Assembly: GCA_947167515.1 (NCBI GenBank)
Contig: CAMVIM010000027.1
Coordinates: forward strand, 1 to 49,356
Source: an uncultured Prevotellaceae bacterium
GTDB taxonomy: Bacteria; Bacteroidota; Bacteroidia; Bacteroidales; Bacteroidaceae
Reading direction: 5' to 3'
DNA length: 49,356 nt
Every line of letters begins with the position of its first letter. Position 1 is the stretch's first letter. The position numbers and the translations under genes are program-made. The notes beneath the pieces were generated by a model. That model was not told where the DNA came from, ran no database searches, and saw only the letters and a list, made by a program, of their open reading frames with translations. Shown here one piece after another: positions 6,376 through 14,990 of this stretch.

Positions 6376-8557
6376 TTTCTTGTAGGATTTGATAGAGCAG
6401 GTCGATGTTCACATATTGGCGCACATGGGCAGCCAGCTTATCATACTGCTCTTCCTTGAAGGTTTTGTAGTCGAAGGTTTGGGCAGTCTGTGCCATTTTG
6501 TCCTTGAATGGTGCCAGCAGTTTTTCGATGAAGGGAGGGTTATCGAGGATGCCATGTACGTAGGTGCCCATGCAGTGATCATCCACAAAGTAGCCATCTT
6601 CGGAGCCGTCGTTCAAATGCAGGAGGGGCGAAGGAGGAGCATTGAGGGGACGGGTCTCGCCCATGTGTATTTCGTAGCCGCTGCCGTACTCACAAGTCAC
6701 TTGGCGTGTCACCTTTTCGCCCGACATGGTCGTAGTGGTGGGTAATAGTCCAAGTCCAGGCAGACGGTCAATGTTTCCTTCCACATGCTGGGGGTCGCAC
6801 ACCTCCATGCCCATCATCTGATAACCGCCACAAATGCCCATGACAGTTGCACCCTGACGATGTGCACGGATGATGGCTTGTGCCACTCCGTTGCGGCGCA
6901 GTTCGTAGAGGTCGCTGAGGGTGGATTTGCTTCCCGGAATGATGATGATGTCGCTCTTGAGAAGGTCATCGGTATTGTTGGTGTAGAAGAGATGCACCCG
7001 TGGGTCACGTTCGAGGGCGTTGAAGTCGGTGAAGTTGGAGAGGTGACGGAGCAGCACCACCACGATAGAGACAGTTGAGGGTTGAGAGTAGAGAGTTGAG
7101 AGTTGACCTCCAGCCTTTTTTTCCAAAGCCACGCTGTCCTCTTCATCGATGTGGATGTCTTTATAATAGGGAACCACGCCTAAGACGGGGATGCCACAGA
7201 GTTCTTCCAACATCTTCCGTCCATCGTCAAACAGGCGCAGGTCGCCACGGAACTTGTTGATGATGATGCCTTTGATGCGTTTTCGGTCTTCGGGAGTCTG
7301 AAGGGCGATGCTACCATAGACGGAGGCAAATACACCGCCACGGTCGATGTCGCCCACCAAGATGACATCGGCATTGGCGTGACGCGCCATGGGCATATTG
7401 ACGAGGTCGTGGTCACGTAGGTTGATTTCGGAGATAGAGCCAGCGCCTTCCATGACAATGGGGTTGAAGCGTTGGGAGAGGCGGTCGAAGGCAGAGTGGA
7501 CTTCGGCGCGGAAATCAATGGGGTGAGTGGGGTTATTGGGCGAGATGGGGGTGGATGGGTCGGCTTTTCGCCAGAAGTCGTAGGCATCGCGGTTGCCGAT
7601 GGGGATGCCGTTGAGGACGACTTGGCTGGTATGGTCGCTTTGGGGCTTCAGGAGGAGGGGGTTCATTTCGGTGTGACAGGGAATGCCAGCTGCCTCTGCC
7701 TGTACGGCCTGGGCACGGCCAATCTCCAGTCCTTCAGGAGTGGCGTAGGAGTTCAATGCCATGTTCTGCGCCTTGAAGGGGGCGGGATGGTAGCCATCCT
7801 GCAAGAAGATACGGCACAGAGCCGTGGCAAGGATGCTCTTGCCCACATCGCTGCCAGTACCAGCCAACATGATGGGATGAAGAAAGACCCTCCCCTCACC
7901 CTCCCCACAGGGAGGGAGTAGTATCTTTTTCGATGAGGGGATCACTGAGCCTGTAGCCACCCCATCCCTATAGGAAGAATGAAAGGAGGGACACATTATA
8001 TTTATATTATATATATGTGTATAGCTTGCCAGCACGTTCTTATACTTGAACACTGGAGTGGGCACGGGTTCACCTTTGGCATTATAGACCTGAGTGATGG
8101 ACTTGGGCACTTCGCCCCAAAACTGGGTGTAGTGGAATTCGTGACCCCGATACTCACGTCCATCAAGCATGAAACGACGATAGCCAAGGGAGAGTTTTCG
8201 ATCAGCCTTGCGGGCTGTAATCTTGTAAGGCAGGACTCCGCACATGGGATATTCGCCATCGTCGGTGACGATGCTTTGGCACAGATACATCATGCCGCCA
8301 CATTCTGCCACGATGCGCCCTCCCCTTTCGGCATAGTCACGGATGCTTTTCCTCGTCTGCTCTGCCTGCACCAGTGCATCCAGATGTTTTTCAGGATATC
8401 CCCCAGGCAGGTAGAGCAAGTCACAGTTGCTCAAGTCGGGCACATCTTTCTCTGGATTGAAGAAAGCAAGGTGCTCCCATCGGTCAAGGTTCTCTTGGTA
8501 GTAAAATGAGAACGACTCCGCATTTCGTGCCATCACAACGTTAACAATCTCTCCCAT
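6368..8557 (-). CDS. cbiP: CbiA C-terminal amidotransferase domain fused to cobyric acid synthase CbiP
   Basis: A 729-aa fusion. Residues 1 to about 183 match the GATase half of cobyrinate a,c-diamide synthase CbiA: LLYLPGGYPEKHLDAL, AECGGMMYL with nucleophile Cys86, and a final ASYTHIY. Residues about 227-729 are a complete CbiP: LAGTGSDVGKS P-loop, APFKAQNMALNSYATPEG, VMEGAGSISEINL, PGSKST and GICGGYQMMG with Cys576. Met230 is where CbiP would normally begin. The linker (about 184-226) is low in conservation and includes a repeat-like piece (LLPPCGEGEGRVF). Further inserts are DPSTPISPNNPTHPID (333-348) and QLSTLYSQPSTVS (485-497). CbiP amidates adenosylcobyrinic diamide to cobyric acid. 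The P-loop half of CbiA is the separate upstream gene, overlapping by 25 bp. Confidence 0.92.
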   Translation of the reverse strand: MGEIVNVVMARNAESFSFYYQENLDRWEHLAFFNPEKDVPDLSNCDLLYLPGGYPEKHLDALVQAEQTRKSIRDYAERGGRIVAECGGMMYLCQSIVTDDGEYPMCGVLPYKITARKADRKLSLGYRRFMLDGREYRGHEFHYTQFWGEVPKSITQVYNAKGEPVPTPVFKYKNVLASYTHIYNINIMCPSFHSSYRDGVATGSVIPSSKKILLPPCGEGEGRVFLHPIMLAGTGSDVGKSILATALCRIFLQDGYHPAPFKAQNMALNSYATPEGLEIGRAQAVQAEAAGIPCHTEMNPLLLKPQSDHTSQVVLNGIPIGNRDAYDFWRKADPSTPISPNNPTHPIDFRAEVHSAFDRLSQRFNPIVMEGAGSISEINLRDHDLVNMPMARHANADVILVGDIDRGGVFASVYGSIALQTPEDRKRIKGIIINKFRGDLRLFDDGRKMLEELCGIPVLGVVPYYKDIHIDEEDSVALEKKAGGQLSTLYSQPSTVSIVVVLLRHLSNFTDFNALERDPRVHLFYTNNTDDLLKSDIIIIPGSKSTLSDLYELRRNGVAQAIIRAHRQGATVMGICGGYQMMGMEVCDPQHVEGNIDRLPGLGLLPTTTTMSGEKVTRQVTCEYGSGYEIHMGETRPLNAPPSPLLHLNDGSEDGYFVDDHCMGTYVHGILDNPPFIEKLLAPFKDKMAQTAQTFDYKTFKEEQYDKLAAHVRQYVNIDLLYQILQENA
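7071..7107. repeat. TTGACAG-family 7-bp array inside cbiP
   Basis: About five degenerate TTGAGAG/TTGAGGG units, read by cbiP in the stop-free orientation as QLSTLYSQPSTVS. Confidence 0.8.
7886..7925. repeat. Repeat-like palindromic segment at the CbiA-C/CbiP junction
   Basis: CCCTCCCC, CACCCTCCCC, ACAGGGAGGGAG form a partly self-complementary G/C block. It sits exactly where the normal cbiP start codon would be expected and is translated as the linker LLPPCGEGEGRVF. Confidence 0.55.
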
Positions 8558-9186
8558 CTTACGTTCTCCTCTAATAGTTTGACCAGTTCTGCACTCTTTG
8601 CCTCTTCCGAGAAGTCAAGCCCCAGGTAGCGTGAACCCTGTTCCAGTTCCGCATGCTTCGGAAGGAATCCAAAACACTCCATCTGTAAGTCATCACACAC
8701 CTGCCGCAGCATCTCCCGATGACGTTCTGAACCCACCTTATTGAAGATGACACCTGCAATGGGGATATCCTCACGGAAATGGAGGAAACCATGAAGGAGG
8801 GCTGCCATTGAATAGGCAGCCGACTTGGCATCGACGACCAGCACCACGGGCACACCCAACACACTCGCTATCTCTGCCGATGAGCCTTTGTCGCGGTCGT
8901 AACCATCAAACAGGCCCATCATTCCTTCCACGATGCACACATCGGCATCTGCACCATAGTGGACGAAGAGTTCCTTCACATGTTCCCTCGATGCCATGAA
9001 GGTGTCAAGGTTGATGCTGGGCCGCCCACACACCGCTGCATGAAACTTCGTGTCAATGTAATCCGGTCCGCATTTGAAGGGCTGCACTTTCATTCCTTTC
9101 TTCACCAACAACGCCATCAGTCCTCGGGCAATGGTTGTCTTGCCTGAGCCACTGGTAGGTGCTGCTATGAGGAAACTTTTTGTCAT
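8533..9186 (-). CDS. cbiA: Cobyrinate a,c-diamide synthase, N-terminal P-loop half (split CbiA)
   Basis: A 217-aa protein equal to the ATP-binding half of CbiA, which amidates the a and c side chains of cobyrinic acid. Motifs: APTSGSGKTT (9-18), FKCGPDYIDTKFH, INLDTFM and VEGMMGLFDGYD, all typical of CbiA/CobB. Normal CbiA is about 450 aa with a C-terminal glutamine amidotransferase; here the frame stops after WERLLTL. The amidotransferase half begins 25 bp earlier in the next frame and is fused to CbiP. A purine-rich GAGGAG lies 8 nt before that second ATG. Either the two halves are made separately and assemble, or ribosomes shift frame, or the split is a recent mutation or sequencing error. 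It is the first gene of the operon, with only 7 nt between -7 box and ATG. Confidence 0.9.
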   Translation of the reverse strand: MTKSFLIAAPTSGSGKTTIARGLMALLVKKGMKVQPFKCGPDYIDTKFHAAVCGRPSINLDTFMASREHVKELFVHYGADADVCIVEGMMGLFDGYDRDKGSSAEIASVLGVPVVLVVDAKSAAYSMAALLHGFLHFREDIPIAGVIFNKVGSERHREMLRQVCDDLQMECFGFLPKHAELEQGSRYLGLDFSEEAKSAELVKLLEENVRWERLLTL

Positions 9187-9193
9187 CGGAATG

Positions 9194-9201
9194 CAAAGGT
9201 A
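9194..9201 (-). promoter_or_regulatory. -7 box of the minus-strand cobalamin operon
   Basis: TACCTTTG on the minus strand, followed after 7 nt (CATTCCG) by the cbiA ATG at 9186. Bacteroidetes transcripts start a few bases past this box, so the mRNA is probably leaderless or nearly so. This also means the operon has no room for a riboswitch leader. Confidence 0.75.
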
Positions 9202-9211
9202 AGGAATTTAA

Positions 9212-9270
9212 GCGAAAAGTGAAAAGTGAAAGAACATTTTTCGACTTTTCCTTGGTCACTTATCACTTAT
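9212..9270. repeat. GTGAAAA-type repeats in the divergent promoter region
   Basis: GCGAAAAGTGAAAAGTGAAAG at 9212-9232 and, in inverted sense, TCACTTATCACTTATTTTT at 9256-9274 form loose inverted arms between the two divergent -7 boxes. Confidence 0.6.
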
Positions 9271-9276
9271 TTTTCT

Positions 9277-9284
9277 TAACTTTG
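9277..9284 (+). promoter_or_regulatory. -7 box of the riboswitch-controlled uptake operon
   Basis: TAACTTTG on the plus strand, with TTGG at 9252-9255 as a possible -33 element 21 bp upstream. Transcription would begin close to the first riboswitch base near 9290. Confidence 0.75.
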
Positions 9285-9289
9285 CCGCC

Positions 9290-9462
9290 GAAACTTGGTA
9301 ATCGGATGCTCTATACGCCGTTCTGATGCAAGGGAATCAGGTGAAAGACCTGAGCTGTACCTGCAGCTGTAATCCTCTTTTGTCAACGTCTGTTCAGAAA
9401 AAGCCACTGAGAAATCGGGAAGGTGGACAGACTGGGGGAAAGCCAGAATACCTGCCAGTTTC
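9290..9462 (+). ncRNA. Cobalamin riboswitch
   Basis: The conserved core is plain: AGGGAATCAGGTGAAAGACC (9331-9350), GCTGTACCTGCAGCTGTAA (9354-9372), the B12 box GCCACTG (9403-9409), CGGGAAGG (9416-9423) and GAAAGCCAGAATACCTGCC (9438-9456). P1 can form between GAAACTTGG (9290-9298) and CCAGTTTC (9455-9462) with one bulge. A hairpin CTCGCA/TGCGAG (9478-9497) sits 13 nt before the ATG at 9511 and has no U-run, so control is more likely at translation than by termination (inference). It should repress the downstream BtuB-like receptor, CbiK-like lipoprotein and second receptor when cobalamin is plentiful. Confidence 0.95.
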
Positions 9463-9510
9463 CAACAAATCCAAACGCTCGCACAGGAACATGCGAGACG
9501 AAACAAGAGA

Positions 9511-11652
9511 ATGATGAAAAAATGGTTAATTGGACTGGTGTTGTCATGCCTCGTCCAAACTTTGTTTGCACAAGATATTCTGCAAGGTGACTCCCTGCAA
9601 GAAGTGGTCGTGACTGGTACTGGCACTCAGCATCTGCTGAAAGATGCACCCGTGCAGACAGAGGTCATCGGCAAGCAAATGCTGCGCAACTATGCAGGCC
9701 GTTCGTTGGAAGACATCCTGTCGGGGCTTACCGCCTCATTTTCATTCAACGAAGGCGACATGGGCAGTCAGATGCAGATGAACGGTCTGGGCAACTCCTA
9801 CATCCTCATTCTGATAGACGGCAAGCGCATCCACGGTGACAATGGCGGCGAGAACGACCTCGGACTTATTGACCCGCATAACATCGAGAAGATTGAGATT
9901 GTGAAGGGAGCCTCTTCCGCGCTCTACGGAAGCGATGCCATCGCAGGTGTCATCAACATCATCACCAAACGTCACGACACCGAGGGAATCCTGCTGGAGA
10001 ACACCACACGCGGCGGCTCATACGGAGAACTGCGCCAGCATAACGGCATCGCCCTCAATTTCGGAAAGTTGAGCAATTACACCAACTTCCAATTACAACA
10101 TTCCGACGGTTGGCAGAACACCTCACGCGAAGACCCGCATCAGACGGAGTTTCTCATCACTGACTCGCGCAACAAGACGGTGAATCGCTACACCAACTGG
10201 CAAGTGGCAGAACACCTCACCTACGCCCCCACCAAAAACTTAGAACTTTATCTCGACGGCAGCATCTACCGCAAGCGCATCTACCGACCCAGCGGCAAAC
10301 ACCCTGGTGTCGATGTGAGAACCTACGACCTCCGCTACAACAACGCATCGGCATCGGCTGGCGGCAAGTGGAAGCTGAACAGTACCGACCAGCTCACCCT
10401 CGATGTCGATTGGAACCGCCACGCCTACTACTACGACTTCACAGGTGTCACCCTCACCGATGGCATGGTGAACGGACACGCCACCTCCTACTTCCCCTAT
10501 TACCCCGGACAATCGCAATTGCAGAGCGACCAGCAGCGCACGATGGCTCATCTGAAAGGTGTGTTTGCCCTGCCTCGCGAGAACCGGCTCAGTACAGGCA
10601 TCGAGTGGCGCTACGACTGGCTCAAGGCTCCCAACCGTGTGCGGGAAGGCAAAGCCACCGACAACACTGGTGCCCTCTATGTGCAGGATGAATACACTCC
10701 ATGGGAGTGGCTCAACGTGACGGCAGGAGTGCGTCTGAACCGCAACGAGCAGTTCGGCTGGCGACTCACGCCCAAAGTTTCCACCATGGTCAAGGCGGGC
10801 GATGTGCGCATCCGTGCCTCATGGAGCCAAGGCTTCAAGACCCCTACCCCAAAAGAACTCTATTATCAGTATGTGCGCAACATGAACGGCACCTACCTTT
10901 ACTTGGGCAACACGACCTTAAAGCCTCAAACGAGCGACTACTTTTCCCTCGGATTGGAATACAACCGCAGCGGACTCTCCGCCACCGTGACAGGCTACTA
11001 CAACAAGGTGCGCGACATGATTGCCCTCGTCACCATTCCCAATGCAGATGCTCCTATCGACCTCTACACCAAGTACATGCCCATCAAGACACGACAGTAC
11101 CAAAACCTCGAATCAGCCAAGACCTACGGTGTGGATCTCTCTGTGCGCTACCGCTTCAACCGTGAGTGGACAGCGGGCATCGGCTACAGCTATCTTGACA
11201 CCGATGCCCAACTGTACGACTCGGAAGATGACGTGCTGCGGAGCGTGATTATCGATGGCATGGCACACCACAAAGGCAACTGCTTCGTCACATGGAACCA
11301 CACGTTCCAGAACGAGAACAGTTTGGGTGCAGGCATCTACGGACGTGCCTCAACCAAACGCTATTATCAGTTAAACGGTAATGGCAAAGGCTATCAATTG
11401 TGGCGACTCACCAGCCACTACTCCTTCTCGCCTAATCGAGGCAAGCAGAAACCGCTCACCTTCGATGTGGAGGCAGGCATCGACAATATCTTCAACTATA
11501 TCGACAAGACCGACCACGGCCTGCATCTGGGCACCACCACACCCGGCACCACCCTCTATGCCGCCTTCACGGTGCGGTTCAACCACGGAAAGAAACTTAC
11601 CAACAAATATAATTCTAACTCTTTAAATCAAACAAACAATGAAGACAATTAA
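9511..11652 (+). CDS. TonB-dependent outer-membrane receptor, BtuB-like
   Basis: A 713-aa outer-membrane beta-barrel transporter. It has a signal peptide (cleavage after LFA, about residue 20), a TonB-box-like LQEVVVTGT (29-37), a plug domain (ILILIDGKRIHG, IEKIEIVKGASSALYGSDAIAGVINIIT) and a barrel ending in a short tail after the usual final aromatic-rich strand (LYAAFTVRF). The plug sequence is of the BtuB/HmuR type. The cobalamin riboswitch directly upstream argues for corrinoid uptake. The last 14 bp overlap the next gene, so it heads a translationally linked operon with the CbiK-like lipoprotein and a second receptor. The start is the first of two adjacent ATG codons. Symbol left empty because heme or another corrinoid is not excluded by sequence. 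Confidence 0.93.
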   Translation: MMKKWLIGLVLSCLVQTLFAQDILQGDSLQEVVVTGTGTQHLLKDAPVQTEVIGKQMLRNYAGRSLEDILSGLTASFSFNEGDMGSQMQMNGLGNSYILILIDGKRIHGDNGGENDLGLIDPHNIEKIEIVKGASSALYGSDAIAGVINIITKRHDTEGILLENTTRGGSYGELRQHNGIALNFGKLSNYTNFQLQHSDGWQNTSREDPHQTEFLITDSRNKTVNRYTNWQVAEHLTYAPTKNLELYLDGSIYRKRIYRPSGKHPGVDVRTYDLRYNNASASAGGKWKLNSTDQLTLDVDWNRHAYYYDFTGVTLTDGMVNGHATSYFPYYPGQSQLQSDQQRTMAHLKGVFALPRENRLSTGIEWRYDWLKAPNRVREGKATDNTGALYVQDEYTPWEWLNVTAGVRLNRNEQFGWRLTPKVSTMVKAGDVRIRASWSQGFKTPTPKELYYQYVRNMNGTYLYLGNTTLKPQTSDYFSLGLEYNRSGLSATVTGYYNKVRDMIALVTIPNADAPIDLYTKYMPIKTRQYQNLESAKTYGVDLSVRYRFNREWTAGIGYSYLDTDAQLYDSEDDVLRSVIIDGMAHHKGNCFVTWNHTFQNENSLGAGIYGRASTKRYYQLNGNGKGYQLWRLTSHYSFSPNRGKQKPLTFDVEAGIDNIFNYIDKTDHGLHLGTTTPGTTLYAAFTVRFNHGKKLTNKYNSNSLNQTNNEDN

Positions 11653-12796
11653 GTTCCTCATGGCAGCCGCAGTGGCTCTCATGACAGCCGTAAGCTTCAC
11701 CGCTTGCAGCAGCGATGACGACAATCCGTCAAACTATCAGAGGTATCAGGAAGAAGTGAATGCGATGGTCAAGAAGCAGCAGACAAGCAAGAAAGCCATC
11801 TTGCTCGTAGCCTTCGGTTCCACTTGGCAGCAGGCTTACGACACCTTCGACCAGGTTGTGTCTGACTACAAGGCTGAGTTCTCTGGTTGGGATGTTTACC
11901 TCTCCTTCTCTTCCATCGAGTGCATCAACAACGCCCGTGCCGGCGAGAATGTAGCCCCCCAAAGTTACTACGACCCTGAGCATTGGCTCAACGCCATTGG
12001 TCAAGCTGGCTACGAGCAGATTGTGGTGCAGTCTTTGCAGGTGATTCCTGGTGAAGAATACCGCAACGTGCGCGACTCCTATGTCAAGAACTTCATGAAC
12101 AACAAGAATGGCAACTTCACCACCTCATACCTGAAGAGCCTCGACCGCAACGTGGTGATTGGCACTCCGCTTATGGCTGAAGAAGAAGATGCCGAAGCAC
12201 TTGCCGAGGTGCTCAACAAGGAGAAAGACATCAAGGAAGCCGTTGCTGAAGGCATCGTGGCATTCATGGGACACGGTAACCCCGAAGGTTACGATTACTA
12301 TGGCGGCAACATCCGCTATGTGCAGCTGGAGCAGTATCTGCGTGCCATCAACGAGAACTATTATGTAGGCACAGTTGACATGGACCAGACACTCGTTGAC
12401 AACGTGCTGGAGCACATCAGCGGCGGCAATTTCACTTATCAGGTGGGTACTATCACCATGGACGTCACCTATAATGCCAATCCTACCATGAAGGCACAGC
12501 TATACCCATTGATGTCCATCGCCGGTGACCACGCTCACAACGACATGGCAGACCCCGATGATGACGAGAGCTGGTTCTCCAAGTTCAATGCCGTTGGCAT
12601 CGAGACCACTGCCTATGAAACTACCTTCACCGAGGCCTGTTTGAAGGGTTACACCCCTGGTACTGGATACATTCCTGCACTCGGTGAGCGTAAGGCCGTG
12701 CGCAAGCTCTGGATGAACCATACCCATGAGGCTATCGATAAGTTGGGCACCGACGAGGCTCTCTCCACCCCAACAACAGCTCCTGACGAAGAATAA
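11639..12796 (+). CDS. CbiK-family chelatase as an exported lipoprotein
   Basis: A 385-aa protein. Residues 1-22 are a lipoprotein signal with lipobox FTAC (Cys23), followed by SSDDD, which fits the acidic surface-export signal described for Bacteroidetes lipoproteins. The rest is a CbiK-like anaerobic cobaltochelatase fold: ILLVAFGSTW (54-63), VVQSLQVIPGEEY, FMGHGNPEG with His212, and AGDHAHNDMA with His298/His300, the positions expected for metal-binding histidines. CbiK inserts cobalt into sirohydrochlorin, but exported relatives exist (Desulfovibrio periplasmic CbiK; P. gingivalis IhtB, an outer-membrane hemin-binding CbiK relative next to a TonB receptor). Lying between two receptors under a B12 riboswitch, it is more likely a tetrapyrrole- or metal-handling partner at the envelope than the cytoplasmic biosynthetic enzyme. 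Confidence 0.85.
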   Translation: MKTIKFLMAAAVALMTAVSFTACSSDDDNPSNYQRYQEEVNAMVKKQQTSKKAILLVAFGSTWQQAYDTFDQVVSDYKAEFSGWDVYLSFSSIECINNARAGENVAPQSYYDPEHWLNAIGQAGYEQIVVQSLQVIPGEEYRNVRDSYVKNFMNNKNGNFTTSYLKSLDRNVVIGTPLMAEEEDAEALAEVLNKEKDIKEAVAEGIVAFMGHGNPEGYDYYGGNIRYVQLEQYLRAINENYYVGTVDMDQTLVDNVLEHISGGNFTYQVGTITMDVTYNANPTMKAQLYPLMSIAGDHAHNDMADPDDDESWFSKFNAVGIETTAYETTFTEACLKGYTPGTGYIPALGERKAVRKLWMNHTHEAIDKLGTDEALSTPTTAPDEE

Positions 12797-12817
12797 AATC
12801 TCCCATCAACTCAATCA

Positions 12818-14887
12818 ATGAAGAAAACACTCATTCTTTTAGCGGCGCTCTCAAGCGGGAGCGCCGCTTTTGCACAGGTGCACAAAATGGAACACCGCGA
12901 CACGCTCGCCACCATCAGAACCTACGACCTCAACCCTGTGGTGGTGACTGGTTCGGGTCACCATCAGCGACTGAAATCCACCGCCACCCCCGTGCGTGTA
13001 CTCTCTGCCCAAGAGATTCACGAGCAGGGCATCAGCACCTTCGATGGCGCATTGACACGCATGATGCCGCAGGTGTCAATGTCGCCCAACTCGATGGGCA
13101 CATTCTTGCGTCTGAACGGATTGGGCAACAAGTACATCCTCATCCTCATCAATGGGCAAAAACTGACGGGTGACATTTCCAACAACGTCGATTTGAACCG
13201 CATCAATATGGCTCGTGTGAAGCGTATCGAGGTGCTGGACGGGGCGGCTTCGTCGCTATATGGAAGCGATGCCATTGCCGGTGTCATCAACATCATCACC
13301 GACCAACCCACCCAGAATCTGGTCAGCGTGACCAGCGACACACGTGTTTCGGGGAAAGGGCAACTCACAGAAGCTGTCACCCTTGACATCTTCACCCACG
13401 GTTTCGGCTCCTACACCTCCTTCACCCACGACCGTGCAGACAGTTACCGCATCAATGGTTTGGAGTATGTGAAAGGCTCTGACACCGAGACACAACCCAG
13501 CATCGCTCCCCTCTTCACGGGTTACCGCTCCAGCATCGTGGGGCAGAAGTTCACCTACTCGCCCAACAATAAACTGGCTCTGAACGCGGGTTTTGACTAT
13601 TCATATAAGATAACCGACCGTCCCAACACCAACCCCGACGTGACAGGCGGCACCGACTATGAGATGCAGTACAAGGGTTTCCGCTGGAATGTGGGCGGCA
13701 TCTACAAGTTCACCGCCATGAACTCCCTGCAAGCCACTTTCACTGCCGACCGTTTCCGTTATGGCAAGGATTATGATGTGGCAACCAAGAGCAACGAGGT
13801 GGGCGACTTCGTGCTGTCGAAGAAGCAGCATGCCTACGAGACCGACGTGAAGAGCATTTTGGGACTGGTGAAAGGCGGCACCACCATCTTCGGCATGAAC
13901 TGGCGAAAGGACTGCCTCTTTGCCACTTCGGGCAACATCGACCAGAGCGCCCACACGCTCGCCTTCTACGGCCAGCACGAGCAGCGGTTCCTCCAAGACT
14001 TCACGGCGACCATCGGTGCCCGCATCACCCACCACGAGACTTTCGGCGACCACTTCACGCCCAAGGCCACGCTGATGTATGCCCCCGGTGCCTTCCGTTT
14101 CCGCGCCACCTACTCTGCAGGTTTCCGCGCCCCGGGACTGGACGAACTCTACTACCACTACTACTCCGTCAATCGTGGCAAGCCCCAGATTTCGTTTGGC
14201 AACAGCGACCTGAAGCCAGAGAAGAGCCACTATTTCTCTCTCAATGCCGAGTATCACACCGACCGATTGCTGGTGAGCGTGACGGGCTACATGAACCGCA
14301 TCAACGACATGGTGGTGAAGCAGAACATCAGCGTGGATGATGCTTCCCGAGCCATGTTGCAGGGAGAATTTCCCGAAATGACCGACGACGAGGCTTCCAA
14401 ACTGGCCAGTTATGCCCTCTATCAGAACAGCGACAAAGGCGACGTGAAGGGGGTGCAGGTGAATGTGTCGGCCAACCTCTTCCAGGGTTTCAACCTCTCG
14501 GCCAACTGGGCCTACGCCTATGCCCGCACCAAGAGCGGTGGAGACTGGAGCGTGCTGGAGCGCAGCATCCGCAATGCCGCCACCATCGCCGTCAACTATC
14601 ACCACGCATGGGGACGCTATGCGCTCAACGTGAACCTCAATGGCCGCCTGCAGTCCAAGACCTACTACACTGGCACCTACGAGGATGCGCCGGGCTTTGG
14701 CATCTGGAACCTCAACACCACCCACACCATCGACTGCGCCAAATGGGCACTCATCGAACCCAGCATCGGCATCGACAACCTCTTCGACAAAACCGACCAT
14801 CGCATCGACTCGTCAGTACGCAAGTTTGCCCTCTACAATCCGGGACGCATGTTAGTGATAGGGCTGAAGGTCAAGTTTAAGAACTAA
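12818..14887 (+). CDS. TonB-dependent outer-membrane receptor, second of the operon
   Basis: A 689-aa receptor with a signal peptide ending AFAQ (about 20), TonB-box-like LNPVVVTGSG (38-47), a plug containing FLRLNGLGNKYILILINGQK and VKRIEVLDGAASSLYGSDAIAGVINIIT, and a C-terminal barrel ending MLVIGLKVKF. It starts 21 bp after the CbiK-like gene, so it belongs to the riboswitch operon. It differs enough from the 9511 receptor to suggest a different ligand or lower-ligand specificity rather than a recent duplicate. Repeated GC-rich TonB-receptor codon use gives several long antisense frames here that are not genes. Confidence 0.92.
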   Translation: MKKTLILLAALSSGSAAFAQVHKMEHRDTLATIRTYDLNPVVVTGSGHHQRLKSTATPVRVLSAQEIHEQGISTFDGALTRMMPQVSMSPNSMGTFLRLNGLGNKYILILINGQKLTGDISNNVDLNRINMARVKRIEVLDGAASSLYGSDAIAGVINIITDQPTQNLVSVTSDTRVSGKGQLTEAVTLDIFTHGFGSYTSFTHDRADSYRINGLEYVKGSDTETQPSIAPLFTGYRSSIVGQKFTYSPNNKLALNAGFDYSYKITDRPNTNPDVTGGTDYEMQYKGFRWNVGGIYKFTAMNSLQATFTADRFRYGKDYDVATKSNEVGDFVLSKKQHAYETDVKSILGLVKGGTTIFGMNWRKDCLFATSGNIDQSAHTLAFYGQHEQRFLQDFTATIGARITHHETFGDHFTPKATLMYAPGAFRFRATYSAGFRAPGLDELYYHYYSVNRGKPQISFGNSDLKPEKSHYFSLNAEYHTDRLLVSVTGYMNRINDMVVKQNISVDDASRAMLQGEFPEMTDDEASKLASYALYQNSDKGDVKGVQVNVSANLFQGFNLSANWAYAYARTKSGGDWSVLERSIRNAATIAVNYHHAWGRYALNVNLNGRLQSKTYYTGTYEDAPGFGIWNLNTTHTIDCAKWALIEPSIGIDNLFDKTDHRIDSSVRKFALYNPGRMLVIGLKVKFKN

Positions 14888-14907
14888 GAAGGGACAAGGT
14901 GGAGCCA

Positions 14908-14966
14908 TTCACTTTCACTTTAAGCGTGGTAGCAAATTTTTCACATTTCACTATCCACGATTCACT
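14908..14966. repeat. TTTCACT repeats with the GGTAGCAAATTTTTCAC motif
   Basis: Degenerate TTCACTT units flank GGTAGCAAATTTTTCAC (14928-14944), which recurs at 47087-47103 and, inverted, at 47040-47057 and 4590-4604. It lies in the gap between the second receptor and cbiH-cbiC, just upstream of the -7 box. Confidence 0.75.
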
Positions 14967-14975
14967 TTATTTCCC

Positions 14976-14983
14976 TATCTTTG
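14976..14983 (+). promoter_or_regulatory. -7 box for cbiH-cbiC
   Basis: TATCTTTG, then 7 nt (CATCCGT), then the ATG at 14991. The spacing equals that of cbiA and suggests a leaderless mRNA. Confidence 0.75.
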
Positions 14984-14990
14984 CATCCGT

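Noticed and set aside
13601..14800. A 399-codon minus-strand frame inside the second TonB receptor
   Set aside because: Fully antisense to a well-supported barrel; Val/Gly-rich composition typical of shadows of Asn/Thr/Asp-rich coding strands. Similar long shadows at 30734-31906, 33106-34221 and 34898-35848 were rejected for the same reason.
14888..14990. A second cobalamin riboswitch ahead of cbiH-cbiC, and one ahead of the receptor at 23911
   Set aside because: No B12 box or GGTGAAA core is present, and the first -7 box is 7 nt from the start codon.
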